Assembly (NCBI GenBank): GCA_017433225.1
Contig: JAFRHS010000001.1
Span: 1-43,573, forward strand
Source of the DNA: Clostridia bacterium
GTDB taxonomy: Bacteria; Bacillota; Clostridia; Oscillospirales; Acutalibacteraceae
Length of the DNA: 43,573 nt
Reading direction: 5' to 3'
The translations under genes were made by a program, and so were the position numbers. The notes below the pieces were generated by a model. That model was not told where the DNA came from, made no database searches, and saw only the letters and a list, made by a program, of their open reading frames with translations. Positions 1-6,921 of this stretch are shown here, piece after piece (within the stretch, counting starts at the first letter, position 1; each line of letters begins with the position of its first letter).

Positions 1-18
1 AGCAAGGGAGATGAAACA

Positions 19-1950
19 ATGACAGCATACGGCGCTTACATGGGGAAGGTCCTGATGATCGATCTGAATACCCATGAAGTCTCGGAATTCCCGTGGTCCG
101 ACAAAGACCGCCAGCGCACGATCGGCGGCAAGATCATGGCGGGCGATATCCTGCTCCACCATGTCCGTCCCGGGATGACTGCTTTCGATGAAGACAACTG
201 GATCGTCATCACGACCGGCCCTCTGACCGGCACCGGCGCCCCCAGTACGTCTCGTTTCAACATCTCGACCATTTCCCCGCAGACGGGTCTCATCACCTCG
301 TCCAACAGCGGCGGCGACTTTGGTCTGATGCTGAAACGCTGCGGCTATGACGGCTGCATCATCACCGGCAAGTCGGAGACGCCGGTACACATCGAGATCT
401 CGGAAGATGAAGTCCAGTTCCACGATGCGACCGAACTCTGGGGCCTGGAAGTCACCCCGACCCAGGAGGCCCTTCCGAAGGGCCACGGTGCGAACCTGGT
501 CATCGGCCCGGCCGGTGAGAACAAGGTCCTCTATGCGGCAGTCATGTCCGGCGAGCGTGCCCACGGGCGCGGCGGCGTCGGCGCAGTCTTTGGCGACAAG
601 AAGATCAAAGCGATCACGGCCAAGGGCTTCAAACATCCGCACATCGCGAACGAAGAAGAGTTCCGGAAACTGACCCGCAAATGGAGCACGACGCTCCGCA
701 AACACGCGCTGACCGGCCGCCAGGTGCCTCAGCTTGGTACGGCTGGCCTTGTCACGCCCATGCAGGCCCGGAACATCCTCGCGACCAAGAACTTCACCCG
801 CGGTCAGTTCGAGGGCTTCGACAAGGTCTCCGGTGAGACCCTCGCCGAGACCCGCCTGCTCCGGAACTCCGGATGCACGACCTGCGTCATCCAGTGTACC
901 CGCCGCTGCGAAGTCGACGGGAAAGACGTCAAGGGCCCCGAACTCGAGATCCTCGGCCTCATGGGTCCGAACATCCTGAACGACGACCTCGACGCCATCA
1001 TCCGCTGGAACTATCTCATCGACGAGATGGGCATGGATACCATCTCTACCGCCGGCACCGTCGCCTTCGCGATGGAACTCACGGAAAGAGGCATGTGGGA
1101 CAGCGGTCTCCACTTCGGCTCGACCGAGGGCGTCGACCAGATGATCCACGACATCGCCCACCGGGAAGGCAAGGGCGATGAACTGGCCAACGGTTCCAAG
1201 AAAATGGCAGAGAAATTCGGCGGCATGGAATTCGCCATCCAGGCGAAGGGTATGGAGCTGTCCGCTTACGAACCCCGCGCCACCTTCGGCCAGGGCCTCG
1301 GCTACGCGGTCTCCAACCGCGGCGGCTGCCATCTGAACGCCGGCTACCTGGTCTTCGCGGAAGGCCTCGGCCTCGACGTCAACGGCCTGAGACCGCTCGG
1401 TAAAGGCCAGCTCGCCATCACGTTCCAGAACCTGATGGAAGCCATCTCCGCGGCAGGCGCCTGCCTGTTCACGAGTTACGCGGTCTTCCCGTCATTCGTC
1501 TTTGACCGTCCGAACCATCCGATCACGAGACTCGTGAACTGGATCATGCCGTACCTGGCACCGGTCCTCTTCCTCGTGAACCTGATCTATCCGGTCCTGC
1601 AGCTGCAGGCTCCGTTCCTGGTCCCCCATTCTGCCGCTGTTGAAAAAGCATCCGGCATGAAGCTGAAAGTGGGCGACTTCCTTGTCGCCGGCGACCGCGG
1701 CTGGAACACGGAGCGCGCTGCCAACATCATCCTGGGCCAGAAGCCCGGCGCCGATGCCCTTCCGAAACGTCTGACCGACGAGAAGCAGGAGCCCGGTACC
1801 GGCCTGTCCGTCCCGCTGAAGCCCATGCTGAGAGCGTTCTATGCGAACCGCGGCTGGATCAACGGCGTTCCCACCATGTTGAAGCTCAAGTCCCTCGGCA
1901 TCAAAGTCCCGAAGGGCACGGAGAAACTGTTCCCGGGAGGTATCTTCTAA
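19..1950 (+). CDS. Tungsten/molybdenum aldehyde:ferredoxin oxidoreductase family protein
   Basis: A 643-residue member of the AOR family, cytoplasmic enzymes that bind a bis-pterin W or Mo cofactor plus one [4Fe-4S] cluster and usually oxidise aldehydes to acids with ferredoxin as acceptor. The start (MTAYGAYMGKVL) is preceded by AAGGGAG. The cluster ligands are visible as C286-x2-C289-x3-C293 plus C482, close to the Cys288/291/295/494 pattern I recall for the Pyrococcus enzyme. The glycine-rich N-terminal domain (TTGPLTGTGAPS, GRGGVGAVFG) is typical of cofactor binding. Odd feature: after C482 there is a strongly hydrophobic insertion (about residues 500-540) before the terminal helices (GDRGWNTERAAN), which may attach the enzyme to a membrane or partner. 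The stop overlaps the start of the MoaD-like gene by one base and a polyferredoxin follows, so the three form one redox unit. The actual substrate cannot be told from sequence. Confidence 0.9.
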   Translation: MTAYGAYMGKVLMIDLNTHEVSEFPWSDKDRQRTIGGKIMAGDILLHHVRPGMTAFDEDNWIVITTGPLTGTGAPSTSRFNISTISPQTGLITSSNSGGDFGLMLKRCGYDGCIITGKSETPVHIEISEDEVQFHDATELWGLEVTPTQEALPKGHGANLVIGPAGENKVLYAAVMSGERAHGRGGVGAVFGDKKIKAITAKGFKHPHIANEEEFRKLTRKWSTTLRKHALTGRQVPQLGTAGLVTPMQARNILATKNFTRGQFEGFDKVSGETLAETRLLRNSGCTTCVIQCTRRCEVDGKDVKGPELEILGLMGPNILNDDLDAIIRWNYLIDEMGMDTISTAGTVAFAMELTERGMWDSGLHFGSTEGVDQMIHDIAHREGKGDELANGSKKMAEKFGGMEFAIQAKGMELSAYEPRATFGQGLGYAVSNRGGCHLNAGYLVFAEGLGLDVNGLRPLGKGQLAITFQNLMEAISAAGACLFTSYAVFPSFVFDRPNHPITRLVNWIMPYLAPVLFLVNLIYPVLQLQAPFLVPHSAAVEKASGMKLKVGDFLVAGDRGWNTERAANIILGQKPGADALPKRLTDEKQEPGTGLSVPLKPMLRAFYANRGWINGVPTMLKLKSLGIKVPKGTEKLFPGGIF

Positions 1951-2198
1951 TGGCAAAAGTGACTGTGAAAGTCTTCGGCGTCTACCGTGTAGACTCCGGG
2001 GTCAAGGAATATATCGCCGAGGCCGCTGTCGTCAACGACGTCTTCACGAGCCTCAACTATCTCAGTAAAGTCCCGGACTCCAACATCCACTTCAACAACG
2101 CAGCGGTCTTTGTCAACAACAAACCCTGCAACAAGGCCAAAATGCGCCTCAAAGACGGCGATGAAGTCTGGGTCATGTCTCCCGCCGGCGGCGGTTAA
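1950..2198 (+). CDS. MoaD/ThiS-family sulfur carrier protein
   Basis: An 82-residue beta-grasp protein ending in a Gly-Gly C-terminus (SPAGGG), the signature of sulfur-carrier proteins whose terminal glycine is adenylated and thiocarboxylated. MoaD donates sulfur for the dithiolene of molybdopterin/tungstopterin. The segment LKDGDEVWVMSPAGGG matches the family C-terminal pattern. The start codon overlaps the AOR stop (TAATG), which implies translational coupling, so the likely role is supply of pterin sulfur for the adjacent enzyme. No MoaE or MoeB partner lies in the window. A structural role alongside the oxidoreductase is possible; MoaD-like genes next to AOR genes are common. Confidence 0.85.
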   Translation: MAKVTVKVFGVYRVDSGVKEYIAEAAVVNDVFTSLNYLSKVPDSNIHFNNAAVFVNNKPCNKAKMRLKDGDEVWVMSPAGGG

Positions 2199-2216
2199 GG
2201 GAAGGAGGATCCATCC

Positions 2217-2618
2217 ATGGCATACGTCATTCGAAAAGAATATTGTTTCGGCTGCGGCGCCTGTGCGTTCGCCTGCCCGTTCGACGTCCCGGTCTACGAC
2301 CTGGAGACCAATACTTACAGCATCCCGAAGGAAAAATGTGTGGACTGCGGCCAGTGCCGGGACATCTGCCCCGGAGCGGCCATCATCCCCGGGACCGATT
2401 CCAAGCAGATCCTCTCCATCTGTATCGATGAAGAGGCCTGCATCGGCTGTTCCCTCTGCTCGAGGAACTGCCCGGCATCGGCCATCACCGGTGAGATCAA
2501 ACACCCGTTCACCATCCATGAGGACAAATGTATCAAGTGCGGTTTCTGCCTGACCAAGTGCAAAAAGGACGCCATCCGCGTCACCTACAGCACGGTCTTT
2601 ACAGCACCCGTCATCTGA
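2217..2618 (+). CDS. Polyferredoxin with four [4Fe-4S] motifs, AOR partner
   Basis: A 133-residue protein with four complete CxxCxxCxxxC motifs, starting at about residues 10 (CFGCGACAFAC), 41 (CVDCGQCRDIC), 73 (CIGCSLCSRNC) and 104 (CIKCGFCLTKC). This is two tandem bacterial-ferredoxin domains predicted to hold four [4Fe-4S] clusters. It lies 18 bases after the MoaD-like gene with a good AAGGAGG site and is followed by a terminator, so it is the last gene of the unit. The likely role is to take electrons from the oxidoreductase and pass them to a soluble ferredoxin or a membrane partner. The fourth motif is followed by Lys instead of the usual Pro, which often alters cluster potential. Confidence 0.88.
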   Translation: MAYVIRKEYCFGCGACAFACPFDVPVYDLETNTYSIPKEKCVDCGQCRDICPGAAIIPGTDSKQILSICIDEEACIGCSLCSRNCPASAITGEIKHPFTIHEDKCIKCGFCLTKCKKDAIRVTYSTVFTAPVI

Positions 2619-2630
2619 CGTTCGAACCAG

Positions 2631-2663
2631 AGCCTTCCGGCGTTTGCCGGGGGGCTTTTTTTT
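2631..2663 (+). terminator. Rho-independent terminator after the AOR unit
   Basis: GC-rich stem (CCGGCG / CCGGGGGGC region) with loop TTTG followed by a run of eight T. It separates the AOR genes from the copper genes, whose -35 hexamer starts four bases later. Confidence 0.8.
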
Positions 2664-2666
2664 CGG

Positions 2667-2695
2667 TTGACAAATACCCGCAGGGGGTATAAGAT
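2667..2695 (+). promoter_or_regulatory. Promoter of csoR-copA
   Basis: Perfect -35 TTGACA at 2667-2672. The -10 is either TAAGAT at 2690-2695 (17-base spacer) or TATAAG at 2688-2693 (15-base spacer). A GGGTAT-containing palindrome fills the spacer, so a repressor bound there would occlude RNA polymerase. Confidence 0.65.
2674..2690. promoter_or_regulatory. CsoR-type operator 1
   Basis: ATACCCGCAGGGGGTAT: inverted repeat ATACCC / GGGTAT around a G-rich centre, the style of CsoR operators. It lies in the spacer of the csoR promoter. The copper-free repressor is expected to bind here and be released by Cu(I). Confidence 0.65.
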
Positions 2696-2708
2696 AAGGT
2701 CATCTGAG

Positions 2709-2725
2709 ATACCCCGGGTGGGTAT
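2709..2725. promoter_or_regulatory. CsoR-type operator 2
   Basis: ATACCCCGGGTGGGTAT: same length and arms as operator 1, with its centre 35 bp downstream, in the 5' leader of csoR. Flanking G and C extend the symmetry to 2708-2726. The two sites could hold two CsoR tetramers. Confidence 0.6.
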
Positions 2726-2747
2726 CGACTTCAGGAGGTATATCGCC

Positions 2748-3059
2748 ATGGCGGAAGAAAAAGTCTGCCCGCACTGTCTCCATGATCACAAGGACCGGAG
2801 CGACACGGAAAAGAAGAAACTCATGAACCGGCTGTCCCGCATCGAGGGGCAGGTCCGCGGGCTCAAGGGCATGGTCGAGAACGACGCCTACTGTCCCGAG
2901 ATCCTGACCCAGGCGGCAGCGGCGAACGCGGCCCTCAACGCCTTCAGCAGAGAGCTGCTCGAAGCGCACATCCGCGGCTGTGTGACGGAAGATATCAAAG
3001 AGGGGAACGACGAGACCATCGAAGAGCTCGTCAAACTCCTGCAGAAAATGATGAAATAA
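2748..3059 (+). CDS. csoR: Copper-sensing repressor CsoR
   Basis: A 103-residue all-helical CsoR/RcnR-family repressor (DUF156). The chosen ATG ([14 protein letters not shown]) follows AGGAGG by nine bases; longer in-frame starts would lie inside the operators. The family helix [19 protein letters not shown] is present, and the Cu(I) ligands fit C49, H74 and C78 (YCPEIL and HIRGC), the Cys-His-Cys set of true CsoR as opposed to nickel- or formaldehyde-sensing relatives. The N-terminus carries an additional CPHCLHDH stretch rich in Cys and His. It probably represses its own promoter through the two operators upstream, and copA 31 bases downstream is the regulated pump. A short GCCGG/CCGGC hairpin sits between the two genes. 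Confidence 0.92.
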   Translation: MAEEKVCPHCLHDHKDRSDTEKKKLMNRLSRIEGQVRGLKGMVENDAYCPEILTQAAAANAALNAFSRELLEAHIRGCVTEDIKEGNDETIEELVKLLQKMMK

Positions 3060-3090
3060 CGCCGGTGTTCCGGCTGGAAAGAGAGTCACG

Positions 3091-5616
3091 ATGGAACAAT
3101 ACAAAGTGACAGGAATGAGCTGCGCCGCCTGTGTGGCGCGGGTGGAAAAGGCGGTGCAGAGCGTGCCGGGCGTCGACTCGGTCGCGGTCTCGCTCCTGAC
3201 CAATTCCATGTCGGTGGAGGGCGACGCGAGCCCCTCCGCCATCGAAAAAGCGGTGTCTGACGCCGGGTACGGCGCGTCTCCTCTGGGCGGCGCTTCGGAC
3301 GAAACCGCGCGGAACAGCGCTCTCGCGGACGCCGAAGAGATGCTGAAAGACACCGAGACCCCGAAGCTCCTGCGCCGGCTCGTGTGGTCGGTGGCGCTGA
3401 CCCTGCTCCTCATGTACTTCTCGATGGGGCACATGATGTGGGGCTGGCCGGTGCCGCGCCTTCTCGCGAACTGCGTGAACCTGGGGCTCGTGGAGATGCT
3501 GCTGGCGATCGTCGTCATGCTCATCAACCGAAAGTTCTTCATCAACGGTTTCAAGAGCCTCTGGCACCGCGCCCCCAACATGGACGCGCTGGTCGCGCTC
3601 GGCTCCTCGGCCTCCTTCCTCTACAGCCTCTACGCGCTGATGAAGGCGGCCTCCACGATGGCGGAGTTCGGCGCGGAAGCCTCCATGAAATATATGGACA
3701 GCTACTACTTCGAGTCCGCCGCCATGATCCTCGCCCTCATCACCGTGGGCAAGACCCTCGAGGCGAAGTCGAAGGGCCGGACGACCGATGCTCTGAAGAG
3801 CCTCATGAAGCTGTCGCCGAAGACCGCGACCCTCCTGCGGGACGGGGAAGAGGTCGACGTCGGTATCGAAGACGTGGGCGTGGGCGATGTATTCGTCGTG
3901 CGCCCCGGCGAGAACGTCCCGGTGGACGGGATCGTCCTGTCCGGGACCAGCGCCGTCGACGAGTCCGCCCTCACGGGCGAGAGCATCCCGGTCGACAAGG
4001 CGGAGGGAGACGTCGTCTCGGCCGCCACGGTCAACCGGTCCGGCTACCTCGAGTGCCGGGCCACGCGGGTCGGCAATGACACGACCCTGTCCCAGATCAT
4101 CAAAATGGTCTCGGACGCCGCCGCGACGAAAGCGCCGGTGGCCAAGGTCGCGGACCGCATCTCCGGCATCTTCGTGCCGATGGTCATGGTCATCGCCCTC
4201 GCGGTCTTCTTCGCCTGGATGGTCGTCGGCTCCGGCGTCGAGCACTCCCTGACCCGCGCCATCGCGGTGCTGGTCATCAGCTGCCCCTGCGCCCTCGGCC
4301 TCGCCACCCCGGTCGCCATCATGGTGGGCAACGGGGTCGGCGCGAAAAACGGCATCCTGTTCAAGACCGCGGAGAGCCTGGAGGCGGCCGGGAAGGTCCG
4401 CGCCGTCGCCCTCGACAAGACGGGGACCATCACGAAGGGCGAACCCGCCGTCACCGACGTGGTGCCGGGCCCCGGCGTCGACATCACCGACCTCATGGAG
4501 GCGGCGTTCTCCCTCGAGCAGAAGAGTGAGCACCCGCTGTCGAAGGCGGTCGTGGCGTACGGTCTCGAAGAGGGAACCGCGGCGAAGGACGTCTCCGATT
4601 TCGAGGTCCTGCCCGGCAACGGTCTGACCGGCCGCATGGACGGGGCGGTCCTGAGCGGCGGCAACGAGCACTTCCTCGCCACCGTCTGCGAGATCCCGAA
4701 AAAGCTCCTCGCCGTGGCGGAGCACCTCTCGAAAGAGGGGAAAACGCCGCTCTACTTCGCGAAAGATGACGCGTTCCTCGGCCTCATCGCCGTGGCCGAC
4801 GTCATGAAGGAAGACAGTCCGGAAGCCATCGCCCAGCTGCGGGAGATGGGCATCGCCGTCTGCATGCTGACCGGCGACAACGAAGTGACCGCGGAGGCCA
4901 TCGGCAAAGAGACCGGGGTCGACCGGGTCGTGGCCGGCGTGCTGCCGGGCGGCAAGGCCGACGCCATCAAAGAGCTGCAGAAAGAATACGGCCGGGTGGC
5001 CATGGTCGGCGACGGCATCAACGACGCCCCGGCCCTGACGACTGCCGACACCGGCATCGCCATCGGCGCCGGCACCGACGTCGCCATCGACGCGGCGGAC
5101 GTCGTCCTCATGAACAGCACGCTGCGGGATGTGCCCGCCGCGGTCCGGCTGTCCCGACAGACCCTTCTGAACATCAAGGAGAACCTCTTCTGGGCGTTCC
5201 TGTACAACATCATCTGTATCCCGCTCGCCGCGGGCTGGTACAACGCCGTGTTCGGGGTCGGCTGGGAACTGAGCCCCATGGTGGCGGCCGCCGCCATGAG
5301 CCTCTCCAGCTTCTGTGTGTGTATGAACGCGCTGCGGCTCAACCTGTTCGATGTCCACAGCACGAAACACGATAAAAGGAAAATCGATATCCTCAGAAAG
5401 GAACCTGATACCATGGAAAAAACCATCAAAGTCGAAGGCATGATGTGCCAGCACTGCGAAGCCAGTGTCAAGAAGGAACTCGAGAAGATCCGCAAAGTGG
5501 AGAGCGCCACCGCCGACCACGAGGCCGGGACCGTCGTCCTGCAGCTGAGCGGAGACGTCAAAGAGGAAAAACTCAAAAAAGCGGTCGAAGAGGCCGGCTT
5601 CACCTACATCGGCTGA
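3091..5616 (+). CDS. copA: Copper-exporting P1B-type ATPase with C-terminal CopZ-like domain
   Basis: An 841-residue membrane pump that exports Cu(I) from the cytoplasm using ATP. Domains in order: N-terminal heavy-metal-associated domain with GMSCAAC (C11, C14); transmembrane helices from about residue 95; actuator loop with TGES; the transport motif C398-P-C400; the phosphorylation site DKTGT at D442; hinge GDGINDAP; final membrane pair to about residue 750. A second metal-binding domain then starts at about residue 775 (GMMCQHC, C786/C789). That tail is the size of a free CopZ chaperone (67 residues), and its Met has an upstream AAAGGA, so it may also be made separately. Most Gram-positive CopA proteins carry their extra such domains at the N-terminus. 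It is cotranscribed with csoR and under its control. Confidence 0.93.
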   Translation: MEQYKVTGMSCAACVARVEKAVQSVPGVDSVAVSLLTNSMSVEGDASPSAIEKAVSDAGYGASPLGGASDETARNSALADAEEMLKDTETPKLLRRLVWSVALTLLLMYFSMGHMMWGWPVPRLLANCVNLGLVEMLLAIVVMLINRKFFINGFKSLWHRAPNMDALVALGSSASFLYSLYALMKAASTMAEFGAEASMKYMDSYYFESAAMILALITVGKTLEAKSKGRTTDALKSLMKLSPKTATLLRDGEEVDVGIEDVGVGDVFVVRPGENVPVDGIVLSGTSAVDESALTGESIPVDKAEGDVVSAATVNRSGYLECRATRVGNDTTLSQIIKMVSDAAATKAPVAKVADRISGIFVPMVMVIALAVFFAWMVVGSGVEHSLTRAIAVLVISCPCALGLATPVAIMVGNGVGAKNGILFKTAESLEAAGKVRAVALDKTGTITKGEPAVTDVVPGPGVDITDLMEAAFSLEQKSEHPLSKAVVAYGLEEGTAAKDVSDFEVLPGNGLTGRMDGAVLSGGNEHFLATVCEIPKKLLAVAEHLSKEGKTPLYFAKDDAFLGLIAVADVMKEDSPEAIAQLREMGIAVCMLTGDNEVTAEAIGKETGVDRVVAGVLPGGKADAIKELQKEYGRVAMVGDGINDAPALTTADTGIAIGAGTDVAIDAADVVLMNSTLRDVPAAVRLSRQTLLNIKENLFWAFLYNIICIPLAAGWYNAVFGVGWELSPMVAAAAMSLSSFCVCMNALRLNLFDVHSTKHDKRKIDILRKEPDTMEKTIKVEGMMCQHCEASVKKELEKIRKVESATADHEAGTVVLQLSGDVKEEKLKKAVEEAGFTYIG
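5413..5616 (+). other. Possible internal translation start giving a free CopZ-like copper chaperone
   Basis: In-frame ATG at copA codon 775, preceded by AAAGGA about ten bases upstream. Translation from here would give a 67-residue protein with GMMCQHC, the size of independent CopZ. The preceding residues ([18 protein letters not shown]) look like a former copA C-terminus and spacer. What is seen is the in-frame fusion and the start signal; independent translation is inference. Confidence 0.4.
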
Positions 5617-5643
5617 GTGCCCTTCGACGGAACAAAAAACAGG

Positions 5644-5694
5644 AAGAAACGTCCGGAACTTTCACTTTGAGAGGCCCGGGCGTCTTCTTTTGTG
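5644..5694 (+). terminator. Probable terminator after copA
   Basis: An 11-pair stem between 5644-5654 and 5678-5689 with one bulge, a large loop, and TTTTGTGTT after it. Weaker than the other terminators here. A TATACT that could be the -10 for the next gene lies at 5696-5701, without a convincing -35. Confidence 0.45.
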
Positions 5695-5740
5695 TTATAC
5701 TAGTAAAGATAATAAATTATTAAGAACGGGAGGGAAGACC

Positions 5741-6895
5741 ATGAGACGAAACCGCATCCTGCTGGCAGTCATCCTGCTGGCACTGGTCCTGCTGGAACTG
5801 TACGTCAACAACGTGTTCACCCTCATCCTGCTCCTGACCGGCATCTTCCTGCCGGCGGCTTCCGTCCTGTTCAGTGTTTTTTCCCGGAACAGCCTCTCGG
5901 CGGAACTCATGGTCCCGGCCGGCCTGCGCAGGGGAGACACCGCGGAGATCAAAACGGTCTTCCACAACAGCTCGTTCTTTCCGGTGGCGGCCGCTTCCGG
6001 AGAACTCACCATCCACAATACACTGACCGACACCGAGCTCACGAAGAGCATTCGCTGTCCCGTCAGCGGCCGGGGTTCCGATGAGGTCCAGGTCTTCGTG
6101 GAGGAGACGGAGACGGGGCAGATGTACATCACCCTCGACAACCTCTCGACGAGGGACCTGTTCGGCCTCGTGAAGTTCCCCTCGGACCACCGCCTGAGAC
6201 GCGTCGTCCTCGTGGAGCCCGACCACATCCTGACCGAAGTCAATGTCAGTGAGGTCCGGGAGACCGAAGGCGAGTCCGAGAAGTTCTCCATCCTGGAGCC
6301 CGGTCGCGATGTATCGGAGACCTTCGATGTCCGTCCGTACGTCCCCGGCGACGACGTCCGCGCCGTCCACTGGAAACTGTCGGCAAAAACCGACGACCTT
6401 GTCATCCGGCGGTTCGTCAAACCCATCAACTACTCGGTCGTCCTGCTGGTCGAACTTGAAAACGCGACGCCCTCGGCGCTCGAGGCCTGCGTCTGCTATG
6501 CCGCGAACTTCTCGCGCGGCCTCCTCGACACCGGTATCATGCACACGTTCGCCTGGTTCGACGGCGGCACCGATGAATACTGTTCGTTCAACGTCTCGTC
6601 CTATGAGGACCTCGACGCGGCCGTGTTCCGGCTCGTCTGTTCGGCGCCGCACGGGGAGGAGGACTCTTCGGCGAAGCGGTTCCTGATGGGCGGCGAGCAG
6701 ATCGGCAAAGACACCACCCTGCTCTTCGTTACCACCCACGCCGGCACGCCCGAAGCCGACGAACTGGCCGTCCGCTGCCGCACCCGCATCGCGGCCGTCG
6801 GCAAGCGCGGCCTCGAGAACGCCGACCCCGCCCTGCAGATGGACAAACTGCCGGGCCGCATCGGAAAGGTCGGCACCATGACGCTCAACATCTGA
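5741..6895 (+). CDS. DUF58 domain membrane-anchored protein
   Basis: A 384-residue protein with two N-terminal membrane helices (about residues 6-45) and a C-terminal DUF58 domain. The family signature is clear at VRPYVPGDDVRAVHWKLSAK, followed by LVIRRF. The ATG was chosen because GGGAGGG lies just upstream; the in-frame ATG further upstream lacks a site. DUF58 proteins resemble von Willebrand A-domain proteins and are nearly always encoded with a MoxR ATPase and a membrane transglutaminase, as here. The unit is thought to act on envelope proteins or assembly, but its biochemical role is not established. Gap to the next gene is 26 bases. Confidence 0.85.
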   Translation: MRRNRILLAVILLALVLLELYVNNVFTLILLLTGIFLPAASVLFSVFSRNSLSAELMVPAGLRRGDTAEIKTVFHNSSFFPVAAASGELTIHNTLTDTELTKSIRCPVSGRGSDEVQVFVEETETGQMYITLDNLSTRDLFGLVKFPSDHRLRRVVLVEPDHILTEVNVSEVRETEGESEKFSILEPGRDVSETFDVRPYVPGDDVRAVHWKLSAKTDDLVIRRFVKPINYSVVLLVELENATPSALEACVCYAANFSRGLLDTGIMHTFAWFDGGTDEYCSFNVSSYEDLDAAVFRLVCSAPHGEEDSSAKRFLMGGEQIGKDTTLLFVTTHAGTPEADELAVRCRTRIAAVGKRGLENADPALQMDKLPGRIGKVGTMTLNI

Positions 6896-6921
6896 TCGAT
6901 CGACACGAAAGGAAGCACTGT

